Shown here piece by piece: positions 1 to 8,160 of a stretch of DNA of 64,000 bases. Source of the stretch: Chitinophaga ginsengisoli (GTDB lineage Bacteria; Bacteroidota; Bacteroidia; Chitinophagales; Chitinophagaceae); the NCBI RefSeq assembly GCF_003014595.1, contig NZ_PYGK01000020.1, positions 62,001 to 126,000 of the forward strand, read 5' to 3'. Numbering within the stretch: the first letter of the stretch is position 1; each line of letters opens with the position of its first letter. Under the pieces are notes generated by a model. It was given only the letters and a program-made list of their open reading frames with translations, ran no database searches and was not told where the DNA came from. A program made the position numbers and the translations under genes.

Positions 1-641
1 ACTCCTGCTCAGAGCTGTACGTAGGTATGGGCCAGGGCCAGGTAGTTGCTACGCCTATGCAGATGGCGAATGCCATGTGTATTATCGCCAATAAAGGTTA
101 TTACTATCTGCCGCATTTCGTGGATAAGATCGACAATGACAACACCGAACTGCTGACAAAATTCAGAGAGAAACATACCGTAGCGCACGTATCCGACTCT
201 GTTTATATGCCGGTGATATACGGTATGGAGGACGTGGTGGAAAGAGGTACAGGTCAATCTGCCAAAATAGAAGGTGAGATCGTGTGTGGTAAAACAGGTA
301 CGGCTGAGAATAATGCCATCGTGAACGGAAAGCTAGCAAAACTGAAGAACCACTCCGTATTTGTGGCGTTTGCCCCAAGGGATAATCCGAAGATCGCTAT
401 TGCCGTGATCGTGGAGAACGCCGGTTTCGGTGCTACTTATGCAGCGCCTATCGCGAGTCTGATCATGGAGAAATACCTGCATGATACGATCTCCGTGAAG
501 CGTAAGCCACAAATGAAAACATTGCTGGAATACAACACACTGGACCCTGTTGTAAGGGAAAAGTCCAAGCTTGACTCATTGAATGGAGCCAGCGCAAAAA
601 TGACATCAGACGAGATACTTAAACTTTATTTCCGGGATTAA
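1..641 (+). CDS. mrdA: Penicillin-binding protein 2, C-terminal part (5' end outside window)
   Basis: Transpeptidase that cross-links peptidoglycan during lateral wall elongation. The reading frame is open from base 3, so the true start lies upstream and only about 213 C-terminal residues are visible. They include the conserved segment SELYVGMGQGQ and the third active-site box GKTGTAEN (KTG), followed by a stretch typical of the transpeptidase fold. The stop lies 6 bp before rodA, and mrdA-rodA is the standard elongasome pairing, so the two are very probably cotranscribed. The active-site Ser and SxN box would lie outside the window. Family assignment is strong; assignment to PBP2 rather than another class B PBP rests mainly on the RodA neighbour. 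Confidence 0.9.
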   Translation, partial: SCSELYVGMGQGQVVATPMQMANAMCIIANKGYYYLPHFVDKIDNDNTELLTKFREKHTVAHVSDSVYMPVIYGMEDVVERGTGQSAKIEGEIVCGKTGTAENNAIVNGKLAKLKNHSVFVAFAPRDNPKIAIAVIVENAGFGATYAAPIASLIMEKYLHDTISVKRKPQMKTLLEYNTLDPVVREKSKLDSLNGASAKMTSDEILKLYFRD

Positions 642-647
642 TCAGTT

Positions 648-1937
648 ATGAACCGTCGGCAGCAAATAAAATTGACAGAAGGTATTGACTGGCCTATTAT
701 GGGCCTTTATATGGGGATCGTGTTTGTGGGGTTGTTATCTATCTTCGCAGCTGAGTACAGGGAGGGAGATAATATCTGGAATGATATCCTCCACCTGAAC
801 AAGAACTACTCCCGCCAGTTGATGTGGCTGGGTGTATCAGCCGTATTGGCTACTATCATCTGGCTGACAGACAGTAAGTTCTTTACTGCTACGGCCAACC
901 TGCTGTATGCCGGTGGATTGCTCTTACTGTTACTTGTGTTGGGCATCGGTAAAGATGTTAAGGGATCGAGTTCCTGGTTGGTAATTGGCGGTTTCCAGTT
1001 TCAGCCGGCGGAACTGACGAAGCTCTGTACCAACCTGGCCCTGGCCAAATATCTCTCCTCTATAGAAACTGATTTTACCAAACTGCGCTCCAGGCTGATC
1101 GCCGTTGCCCTGACGCTGGTACCTTGTGCGATCATCATCCTGCAATCAGAAACCGGGTTGGCGCTGGTATATTTCTCCTTCTTCCTTGTGATGTATAGGG
1201 AAGGCCTGCCGGGAGTATTGCTGGTGATCGCTTTCTCGGGGATCGTGCTGGTATTGTCGGCCCTGCTTGTCGATAAGAATATCCTCTTTATCATATTCTC
1301 CGTTATCACGGTACTGGTGATTTACTTCAGTCGCCGGGAAATAAAGCGTAACCGGTCCAGGCTGGCCCTGATACTGGGTATCTGGGCATTCTGCTCCGTG
1401 TTTGTGATGTTTGTAGTGCCGTTTGCTTTCACTAAAGTGCTGAAAGATTACCAGGTACGCCGTATTGAGGTAATGCTGGGTAAAGAGAATGATCCGAAAG
1501 CAACTTACAACACCCGCCAGAGTATGATCGCTATCGGTTCCGGTGGTTTTATTGGAAAGGGGTATCTGAAAGGTACCCAGACCCGTTACGATTTCGTGCC
1601 TGAACAGAGTACTGACTTTATCTTCTGTACGATAGGTGAAGATTTCGGCTTCCTGGGCTCTCTCATATTTATTGGTCTTTATGTGGCCCTGCTCTTACGG
1701 ATCATTTTTGTGGCGGAGCGACAGCGATCGACATTCAGCCGTGTATATGCTTATGGGGTGGCCAGTATTGTCTTTTTCCACATGTTCATTAATATTGCCA
1801 TGACCATCGGTCTGGCGCCGGTAATCGGAATCCCGCTTCCATTGGTCAGTTACGGTGGTTCCTCCCTGATGACATTTACCATGTTAATTTTTATCATGCT
1901 GCGACTGGATGCCGACAGGCAGATGGTATTACGATAG
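648..1937 (+). CDS. rodA: Rod shape-determining protein RodA (SEDS glycosyltransferase)
   Basis: Polytopic inner-membrane SEDS protein that polymerises glycan strands with PBP2. The 429-aa product has many hydrophobic segments. It shows SEDS signatures such as GSSSWLVIGGFQFQPAEL (about residues 105-122), the loop with TRYDFVPEQSTDFIF, and the C-terminal GIPLPLVSYGGSS. Its length is somewhat above the roughly 370 aa of proteobacterial RodA, because of a central charged insertion after a membrane segment. It starts 6 bp after the PBP2 stop, which supports one operon. Confidence 0.93.
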   Translation: MNRRQQIKLTEGIDWPIMGLYMGIVFVGLLSIFAAEYREGDNIWNDILHLNKNYSRQLMWLGVSAVLATIIWLTDSKFFTATANLLYAGGLLLLLLVLGIGKDVKGSSSWLVIGGFQFQPAELTKLCTNLALAKYLSSIETDFTKLRSRLIAVALTLVPCAIIILQSETGLALVYFSFFLVMYREGLPGVLLVIAFSGIVLVLSALLVDKNILFIIFSVITVLVIYFSRREIKRNRSRLALILGIWAFCSVFVMFVVPFAFTKVLKDYQVRRIEVMLGKENDPKATYNTRQSMIAIGSGGFIGKGYLKGTQTRYDFVPEQSTDFIFCTIGEDFGFLGSLIFIGLYVALLLRIIFVAERQRSTFSRVYAYGVASIVFFHMFINIAMTIGLAPVIGIPLPLVSYGGSSLMTFTMLIFIMLRLDADRQMVLR

Positions 1938-1954
1938 TTGCATATCTTTGGGGA

Positions 1955-2701
1955 ATGGCACGTATTATACCATTATCAGAAGGGGCTTTTACAGTAGACG
2001 GGACAAAGAAATTTATTCCTTTTAATCCTGATACGGATTCAATGCAGCAGCGCTCCGGTGGCTCGCTGTTGGTAGAAATTCAACCATTTCTAGTGATCAC
2101 AGACCAGGATTATATCCTGCTGGACGCTGGCCTGGGCTATCGTAACGCGGATGGCGTTTTACAGATACACCAGCACCTGATCGACAACGGGATCAATCCC
2201 ATGGAGATCACCAAAGTGCTGATGAGCCACTTACATAAAGATCATTCCGGTGGGATCTCCATCGTAGATCCTGTAACCGGAGAGCGAAGCCTGAGTTTTC
2301 CGCAGGCCACCTATTATGTGAACAGGCATGAAATGGATTACGCCCTGGAGCATGACGGAAAATCCTATCATGCAGAAGACGTCCGCATCCTGCGGGAACG
2401 GGATAATGTCATTTTCACAGAAGGGAATGGCTCCATTGACGACTACATCACTTATGAAGTGACCGGGGGACATTGTCCCTATCATCAGGTCTTTCTGATA
2501 GATACCGGCGACGATAAGATATTCTTCGGAGGGGACGAAGCGCCCCAGGTTTCATATATGAAACGCCGTTTTGCAGCCAAATATGATTATGACGGGAAGC
2601 GGAGTATGGAGCTACGGGAGCAGTTTAAGCAGCGTGCAGCCCGCGACGGATGGACTTTCCTTTATTATCATGACACCAGGCTGCCCTTCGGGAAGCTCTG
2701 A
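1955..2701 (+). CDS. MBL-fold metallo-hydrolase
   Basis: Metallo-beta-lactamase superfamily hydrolase of unknown substrate. The 248-aa protein has the metal-binding motif SHLHKDHSGG, with His92, His94, Asp96 and His97. Later metal ligands are plausible in GGHCPYHQ and GGDEAP. There is no signal peptide, so it is probably cytoplasmic. It starts 17 bp after rodA on the same strand and may ride on the mrdA-rodA transcript. A bidirectional terminator follows. The fold is secure and the reaction is not known from sequence. Confidence 0.85.
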   Translation: MARIIPLSEGAFTVDGTKKFIPFNPDTDSMQQRSGGSLLVEIQPFLVITDQDYILLDAGLGYRNADGVLQIHQHLIDNGINPMEITKVLMSHLHKDHSGGISIVDPVTGERSLSFPQATYYVNRHEMDYALEHDGKSYHAEDVRILRERDNVIFTEGNGSIDDYITYEVTGGHCPYHQVFLIDTGDDKIFFGGDEAPQVSYMKRRFAAKYDYDGKRSMELREQFKQRAARDGWTFLYYHDTRLPFGKL

Positions 2702-2729
2702 TGAAGTAAGAGTACTATAAATAAAAAAA

Positions 2730-2760
2730 TAAGGAGCACCGTCTGTGCTCCTTACTTTTT
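2730..2760. terminator. Bidirectional intrinsic terminator
   Basis: Perfect 10-bp stem (2730-2739 with 2745-2754) around a 5-nt loop. A T-rich tract follows on the + strand and an A-rich tract precedes it, so it can serve both converging genes. Confidence 0.85.
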
Positions 2761-2778
2761 TATCGTCCGATATGGTAT

Positions 2779-3255
2779 TTATTGTCTGAATCTTCTTGCG
2801 CCGGGGCCACCCAGGTTTCTGGCTTGCCTGTCTTTTATGGTCCGGATCAGCTGGTTACGGAACTCCCGTTCTGATCTGAATACAACCCCCGCTTTAGCAG
2901 CAGGCAATACTCTCTGGAATTCCTGGCTGTAATGCGTTTTGATATCCAGCATACGGCGTTCATACCCTAATTCCTTATCATCAGCAGGCTGCTGGTTTGT
3001 CTGCGGCATCTTATTCTTCATACGGCGTTCCGCGATGAGGATCTCCACTTCCTTGGTATATTGATTATATAGCGGCCAGAATTTCTGTGCCTCATCAGGG
3101 GTAAGGTCCAGCTTTTGTGAAAGGTATGCTATTTCCGCTGCGCGGATGCGATCCTTTATTTCATTGTCGCTGCTACCTTGTTGTGCCTGACTGACTGGAG
3201 GGTGGCAAAACAATGAGAGTGCGATAAGTATAAATAATGTGTAAAGTTTTTTCAT
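2779..3255 (-). CDS. Spy/CpxP-like periplasmic protein, putative ECF sigma sensor
   Basis: A 158-aa exported protein with a signal peptide ending near ...PPVSQAQQ, followed by a helical, charged domain. It contains the LTPDEAQKFWPLYNQY segment characteristic of Spy/LTXXQ-like proteins next to ECF sigma factors in Bacteroidota. It is the third gene of a run: sigma factor, membrane anti-sigma-like protein, then this one, with only one base between the anti-sigma stop and this start. This arrangement resembles CnrH/CnrY/CnrX-type systems, in which the periplasmic helical protein senses envelope stress or metal. No metal-ligand pattern is evident; the sensor role is inferred from context. Confidence 0.7.
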   Translation of the reverse strand: MKKLYTLFILIALSLFCHPPVSQAQQGSSDNEIKDRIRAAEIAYLSQKLDLTPDEAQKFWPLYNQYTKEVEILIAERRMKNKMPQTNQQPADDKELGYERRMLDIKTHYSQEFQRVLPAAKAGVVFRSEREFRNQLIRTIKDRQARNLGGPGARRFRQ

Positions 3256-3256
3256 C

Positions 3257-4177
3257 TCAGTTGTCTGTTATGCTTTCGTTTAACAAACCGGTGTTGTCTA
3301 AATAGTGTTGTATGGCTTCTGCTGGTAACTCTTCTACTCCCGGAATCGCATTATTTTCTTCTACTAATGGTGTATTGCTGCTGAGTTCTTCCTTATCAAA
3401 AACGTCCGTATGGGACTGGAGGTATTCCATAATCTCCTGGTCGCTGACGCTGGCCAGGGTTTTTTCCATCATATTGGCGCCGCGGTAGTTGCTCTTGATA
3501 AAGAACAGGGTACTCACGCTGACCAGTGCTACCAGGCAAGCAGCCACGGCCCATCCCATATACCTGCGGGTATTCATCCTGCGGATGATCGGGGCGTGGA
3601 CAGGTGCTGATACATGGTTGATGTCAGCCATTACAGCAGTGCTTAACTGGTCAAAATAACCGGCGGGCACCGATAAAGGCATCGTTTTAGGGATACCTGC
3701 CAGCAAAGGAGACAAGGTGGCCAGTTCTTCCTGTACCGCTGTAGCAGATGGGGCAGTTGTAGTGCCTTCTGTTTCTGCTATACGGGCCATTACTACCGCG
3801 CTCAGCTGGTCAAAGTAACCGGCAGGCGCAGACATGGGGAATACTTTTGGCATATCTGCCAGGAAGGAAGATGTTGCTTCATCTGGCAGTGTCTGCTGTG
3901 CTGCGGTGATATTTTGCAGGATCTGTTGTGACAGTTGTTCGAAATAACCCGGAGGTACGGATAAGGGAAGGGACTTAGGTACTCCGGCCAGCAGTGGGGA
4001 GAGCGTTTCCAGCTCTTCCTGTACTTCGGCTGTGTGTACCTTTTGCAGGATCTGTCCGGGCAGCTGCTCGAAATAACCAGCGGGCACACCTCCAAAAGAG
4101 GGGTTCAGCGTAGTCCATTGAGCATCAGGGATGATCTCCCGCAGTTCGTTCGCAATATCGTTGTCTCTGGATCTCAT
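3257..4177 (-). CDS. Membrane anti-sigma-like protein with four GYF modules
   Basis: A 306-aa protein starting at the ATG at 4177, which gives MRSRDNDIANEL; the upstream extension in the same frame looks non-coding. The N-terminal ~206 residues contain four tandem modules built around the motif VPAGYFEQL. GYF falls at about residues 34, 77, 120 and 173, i.e. spaced 43, 43 and 53 residues. A single membrane segment follows (about 207-227, MGWAVAACLVALVSVSTLFF), then a periplasmic tail of about 80 residues. Its position directly after an ECF sigma gene and before a Spy-like gene suggests it tethers or inhibits the sigma factor. No ZAS/HxxxCxxC anti-sigma motif is seen. The role is inference. 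Confidence 0.6.
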   Translation of the reverse strand: MRSRDNDIANELREIIPDAQWTTLNPSFGGVPAGYFEQLPGQILQKVHTAEVQEELETLSPLLAGVPKSLPLSVPPGYFEQLSQQILQNITAAQQTLPDEATSSFLADMPKVFPMSAPAGYFDQLSAVVMARIAETEGTTTAPSATAVQEELATLSPLLAGIPKTMPLSVPAGYFDQLSTAVMADINHVSAPVHAPIIRRMNTRRYMGWAVAACLVALVSVSTLFFIKSNYRGANMMEKTLASVSDQEIMEYLQSHTDVFDKEELSSNTPLVEENNAIPGVEELPAEAIQHYLDNTGLLNESITDN

Positions 4178-4279
4178 ACAGATTTTAGACAGTGGAAGAT
4201 AACAATAGTTTAAACAGGTGGTAGTTTCGTCTCTAAAAAAATGCAATTCACCTCATAAAAGTACGAAGATGTCGCATTT

Positions 4280-4831
4280 TCAGCTATTACGGATGAACTC
4301 TTCAATCTTTTTTACAGCGTGATGGTAGGAGGCTTTGAGCGCGCCTTCGGAGGTATCCAGCACACGGCTCATTTCTTCGTACGGCATCTCGTCATAGTAC
4401 CTCAGATTAAATACAATTCTTTGTTTTTCAGGAAGTGCCAGAATTGCCTTTTGCAGTTTCCACTCCAGTTTGTTGGGATCAAATTGTGCATCTGCTTTCA
4501 GGGTATTGCTAAGGCCTGTTTCTACATCTGACAGTGATACAGCATTGTTTTTCTTTTGCTTTTCCAGGAAGGTGAGGCATTCATTGGTGGCTATTTTATA
4601 GAGCCAGGTATACAGCTGGGCATCTTCACGGAATCCTTCCAGGTTCTTCCAGACTTTTACAAACACATTCTGCAATACATCATTGGCGTCATCATGGTCC
4701 AGTACCAGCCTTCTGATATGCCAGTAAAGCCTTTCCTGGTATTTCTGGATGATACAGGTAAAACCCTTCTCCTTTGTGGCGGGATCCCTGTATATAGCCA
4801 ATAATGTCTTATCATCCTGATGTATGCTCAT
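4280..4831 (-). CDS. ECF-type RNA polymerase sigma factor
   Basis: A 183-aa sigma-70 family protein with the two ECF regions. Region 2 is around residues 25-95 (DHDDANDVLQNVFVKVWKNL, then YTWLYKIATNECL). Region 4 is around 125-180 (ALPEKQRIVFNLRYYDEMPY, then a helix-turn-helix with TSEGALKASYHHAVKK). It heads a three-gene group with the membrane anti-sigma-like and Spy-like proteins and probably controls an envelope response. Its own target promoter cannot be identified here. Confidence 0.9.
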   Translation of the reverse strand: MSIHQDDKTLLAIYRDPATKEKGFTCIIQKYQERLYWHIRRLVLDHDDANDVLQNVFVKVWKNLEGFREDAQLYTWLYKIATNECLTFLEKQKKNNAVSLSDVETGLSNTLKADAQFDPNKLEWKLQKAILALPEKQRIVFNLRYYDEMPYEEMSRVLDTSEGALKASYHHAVKKIEEFIRNS

Positions 4832-4850
4832 TCTTAGGTTAAATGGTTTA

Positions 4851-4887
4851 CATAAAAAAAACCACCTATAAGATGGTTTTTTCTATG
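4851..4887 (-). terminator. Intrinsic terminator of the transketolase subunit gene
   Basis: Inverted repeat whose arms read CATA-A-tract-CCA and TGG-T-tract-CTATG, 14 bp with one mismatch. The A and T runs form both the stem base and the U-tail on either strand. It lies between the end of the transketolase gene (4909) and the sigma factor start (4831). Confidence 0.65.
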
Positions 4888-4908
4888 TAAAGTTTAATCC
4901 GGTACAGA

Positions 4909-5871
4909 TTATTTCTTCTTTCTTGCTATTGCTTTTTCAGCCGCAGCAACGATATGATCTGTATCCAGGCCATATTTTTTCAACAGGTCCAGTGGTTTAC
5001 CACTTTCACCGAAAGTATCGTTTGTACCTACGTATTCGATAGGAATTGGATTGTGACGAGCCGCTACCTGTGCGATGCTGTCGCCCAGACCACCCAGTAC
5101 GTTATGCTCTTCAGCAGTTACAGCGCAACCGGTTTTAGTGATGGAACGCAGTACAGCTTCTTCATCCAGCGGTTTAATAGTGTGGATATTGATGATCTCA
5201 ACACTGTAACCTCTTTCTTCCAGGATCTTACCTGCTTCAACAGATAACCATACCATGTGACCGCAGGCAAACAGGGTAATATCTGTTCCTTCATGCAGTA
5301 CCTGAGCTTTACCTACTTCGAATTTCTGATCTTCTGCAGTGAAGTTAGGCCATTTCGGACGGCCGAAACGCAGATATACTGGTCCTTCGTAATCAGCAAC
5401 AGCGATAGTAGCAGCTTTAGTCTGGTTGAAATCGCATGGAACGATTACGGTCATGCCCGGGAGCATTTTCATCATACCGATATCTTCCAGGATCTGGTGG
5501 GTAGCACCATCTTCACCAAGTGTTAAACCGGCGTGAGATGCGCAGATCTTTACATTCTTGTTGGAATAGGCAACAGACTGGCGGATCTGGTCGTATACAC
5601 GGCCTGTAGAAAAGTTCGCGAACGTAGTTGTATAAGGGATTTTACCACCGATGGTCATACCGGCAGCGATACCTATCATATTTGCTTCTGCGATACCTAC
5701 CTGTACAAAGCGGTCAGGAAACTCCTTAATAAAGGCATTCAGTTTCATAGAACCCAACAGGTCGGCAGTCAGTGCTACTACATTTGGATTTTTACGCCCA
5801 GCTTCTAATATACCTTCTCCAAAGCCTGCGCGTGTCTCTTTCTCATTTAACGGTTTAATATCTTTTACCAT
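4909..5871 (-). CDS. Transketolase, C-terminal subunit
   Basis: A 320-aa protein equal to the pyrimidine-binding plus C-terminal domains of transketolase/DXS-type enzymes (about residues 10-185 and 195-315). Typical stretches are VGIAEANMIGIAAGMTIGG and THQILEDIGMMKMLPGMT. It would need a separate N-terminal subunit carrying the thiamine diphosphate pyrophosphate-binding half. Split transketolases are common, but the halves are usually adjacent. Here the upstream neighbour is galE and the partner is not in the window. Expected role: pentose phosphate two-carbon transfer as a heteromer. Confidence 0.88.
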   Translation of the reverse strand: MVKDIKPLNEKETRAGFGEGILEAGRKNPNVVALTADLLGSMKLNAFIKEFPDRFVQVGIAEANMIGIAAGMTIGGKIPYTTTFANFSTGRVYDQIRQSVAYSNKNVKICASHAGLTLGEDGATHQILEDIGMMKMLPGMTVIVPCDFNQTKAATIAVADYEGPVYLRFGRPKWPNFTAEDQKFEVGKAQVLHEGTDITLFACGHMVWLSVEAGKILEERGYSVEIINIHTIKPLDEEAVLRSITKTGCAVTAEEHNVLGGLGDSIAQVAARHNPIPIEYVGTNDTFGESGKPLDLLKKYGLDTDHIVAAAEKAIARKKK

Positions 5872-5916
5872 AGCCTTATATTAAGAATTGAGTAGTAAAT
5901 GTAAGAAATAAACTTT

Positions 5917-6945
5917 TTAATTGCTAAGAACCCTGTCTCTTAAAGCGACTTCCCATTGCCAGGCAGTACGCATCATGTCTTCTATACCAATATTCGGTTC
6001 CCAGCCCAGTGCTTCCTTGGCTTTGGTATTATTAGCATAGATAGCGATCACATCGCCCGGGCGACGGGGGCCCAGTTCATAGTTCAGTTTTACGCCAGAG
6101 ATCTTTTCAAACGCCTTGATAGCTTCCAGTACGGTCACGCCGTTGCCGGTACCCAGGTTGAAGACCTCACAATTGTCGGTATTCTTCTGGTCCAGCAGGT
6201 ACTGCAGGGCTCTTGTATGGGCATTGGCAATATCCATTACATGGATATAATCGCGGATGCAGGAGCCATCGCGGGTGTCGTAGTCATGGCCAAACACGGT
6301 CAGCTTAGGGATCTTGCCGATAGCTGTCTGGGTAATAACCGGTACCAGGTTGTCTGGGCGGCCCAGTGGCAGTTCCCCGATCAGTGCAGACGGATGTGCG
6401 CCTACCGGATTAAAGTAACGCAGCAGGATGGACTGGGTATCATTTACCCGGCTATAGTCCTGGATCATCTGCTCGCCCATTTGTTTGGTGCGGGCGTATG
6501 GGGACTGTGCTTCTCCCAGCGGAGTGGCTTCTACTACGGGCAGTTCTGTAGCGTTACCATATACAGAGCAGGAAGAGGAGAATACCAGGTTAGGGACATT
6601 GAACTCTTTCACACACTTCAGTACATTCACCAGGGAAGCGAGGTTATTATGAAAATAAAGTAAAGGATCAGCTACAGATTCAGGAACTGTTTTGAGTGCT
6701 GCAAAGTGGATCACACCTACGATATCACGGTTTTCGTGGAATACGGCATGTGTATCTTCGAGGTTGCAGAGGTCTACCTTGTAGTTACGGATCTTTTTGC
6801 CTGTGATTTTTTCTATGCCGTCCAGCAGTTGTGTGCTGCTACGGATGTTGCTGTCTACTGAAACTACGTCAAAGCCATTGTTAATCAGATCTACGATAGT
6901 GTGCGCGCCAATATAACCACAACCACCGGTAACAAGAACCTTCAT
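5917..6945 (-). CDS. galE: UDP-glucose 4-epimerase
   Basis: A 342-aa extended short-chain dehydrogenase that interconverts UDP-glucose and UDP-galactose for polysaccharide and LPS synthesis. The N-terminal NAD-binding motif GGCGYIGAH is at residues 7-15. The active-site Ser lies in VFSSSCSVYGN and the catalytic pair in YARTK (Tyr-x3-Lys). The C-terminal part has the GalE-typical DTRDGSCIRDYIHVMD. Length fits the family. It lies 45 bp upstream of the transketolase subunit on the same strand, so cotranscription is possible. Confidence 0.95.
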   Translation of the reverse strand: MKVLVTGGCGYIGAHTIVDLINNGFDVVSVDSNIRSSTQLLDGIEKITGKKIRNYKVDLCNLEDTHAVFHENRDIVGVIHFAALKTVPESVADPLLYFHNNLASLVNVLKCVKEFNVPNLVFSSSCSVYGNATELPVVEATPLGEAQSPYARTKQMGEQMIQDYSRVNDTQSILLRYFNPVGAHPSALIGELPLGRPDNLVPVITQTAIGKIPKLTVFGHDYDTRDGSCIRDYIHVMDIANAHTRALQYLLDQKNTDNCEVFNLGTGNGVTVLEAIKAFEKISGVKLNYELGPRRPGDVIAIYANNTKAKEALGWEPNIGIEDMMRTAWQWEVALRDRVLSN

Positions 6946-7103
6946 ATGTGTGTATTTTTTTTGAATGTTTTAGGATTAATTACAATCAGATGTGCAAAGA
7001 ACCTGGAATTAAGGATCGGGATTTAGGTCCCGTTAATGCTGATTTTGATCAATTGAGTTACGAATGTACGTTTCCTAATCCTTAATTCTTAATTTTTCAT
7101 TGT

Positions 7104-7973
7104 TCAGATCTTATGTTCAATGATCTTTTCGAGATATTGTCCATAACCGCTTTTCAGCAAGGGTTTGGCAAGCGTCTGTAACTGTTCGCGGGAAATAAAA
7201 CCTTGTCTGTAAGCAATTTCCTCTATACAGGCAATCTTAATACCCTGGCGTTGCTCGATGACCTGTACAAACTGTGATGCCTGCATCAGGGAGTCGAAGG
7301 TACCGGTATCCAGCCAGGCAGTACCGCGGGGCAGGATAGACACTTTCAGTTTCTCGCGGCGCAGGTATTCCCTGTTCACATCGGTGATCTCGTATTCACC
7401 ACGTGGGCTGGGCTTCAATGCTGCTGCTATGTTGATCACATCGTTGTCGTAAAAGTATAATCCCGGTACGGCATAACTGCTTTTGGGCTGTTGTGGCTTT
7501 TCCTCTATGGATACCGCCTGCATCTTGTCATCAAACTCCACTACGCCATAGCGTTCGGGGTCAGATACCTGGTAGGCGTATACGATGCCTCCTTCTGGTT
7601 TTACGTTGTTAGCCAGTTGTGTACCCAGGCCGGCGCCATAAAAGATATTATCACCCAGTACCAATGCTACATTGTCGTCTCCGATAAAGTCACGGCCTAT
7701 AACAAATGCCTGCGCCAGGCCATTGGGAAGCGGTTGTTCCGCATAACTCAGGTTGAGACCGAGTTGCGTACCGTCGCCAAATAATCTTTTGAAAGCAGGC
7801 AGGTCGTGAGGGGTAGAAATGATCAGTATCTCTTTTATACCGGCCAGCATCAATGTGGAAAGTGGGTAATAAATCATCGGCTTATCATAGACCGGCATGA
7901 TTTGTTTGCTGATGGCATAGGTAATGGGGTGTAAACGCGTCCCGGAACCTCCGGCCAGTATAATACCTTTCAT
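7104..7973 (-). CDS. rfbA: Glucose-1-phosphate thymidylyltransferase
   Basis: Makes dTDP-glucose from dTTP and glucose-1-phosphate, the first step towards dTDP-rhamnose and other deoxysugars. The start is placed at 7973, giving MKGIILAGGSGTRLHP, the canonical RfbA N-terminus; 14 hydrophobic residues upstream in the same frame are probably not translated. Further motifs are SKQIMPVYDKPMIYYPLS and VLGDNIFYGAG. The 289-aa length fits. The rest of the rhamnose pathway (rfbB, C, D) is not in the window; galE follows 158 bp downstream. Confidence 0.95.
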   Translation of the reverse strand: MKGIILAGGSGTRLHPITYAISKQIMPVYDKPMIYYPLSTLMLAGIKEILIISTPHDLPAFKRLFGDGTQLGLNLSYAEQPLPNGLAQAFVIGRDFIGDDNVALVLGDNIFYGAGLGTQLANNVKPEGGIVYAYQVSDPERYGVVEFDDKMQAVSIEEKPQQPKSSYAVPGLYFYDNDVINIAAALKPSPRGEYEITDVNREYLRREKLKVSILPRGTAWLDTGTFDSLMQASQFVQVIEQRQGIKIACIEEIAYRQGFISREQLQTLAKPLLKSGYGQYLEKIIEHKI

Positions 7974-8082
7974 AGCATTTATTATAAAAATGAATAATAG
8001 AAATAGGTTCTTCAAAAAGCCTTACAAAAATAGGGGGCTCTGTGATAAAAAAAAGGAAAAAACTGAAAAAGCAGTTGCATTA

Positions 8083-8134
8083 AAAGAGAAAGCCCTCCGG
8101 TCATTCCATTGGTAATGGGCGATGCCGGAGGGCT
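8083..8134 (-). terminator. Intrinsic terminator downstream of pit
   Basis: Perfect 10-bp GC-rich stem (8091-8100 with 8125-8134) with a 24-nt loop. Read on the minus strand it is followed by a T-rich tract. It ends the DUF47-pit transcript. Confidence 0.85.
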
Positions 8135-8160
8135 TATTATAATAAGTAGTAAACCGTCTG

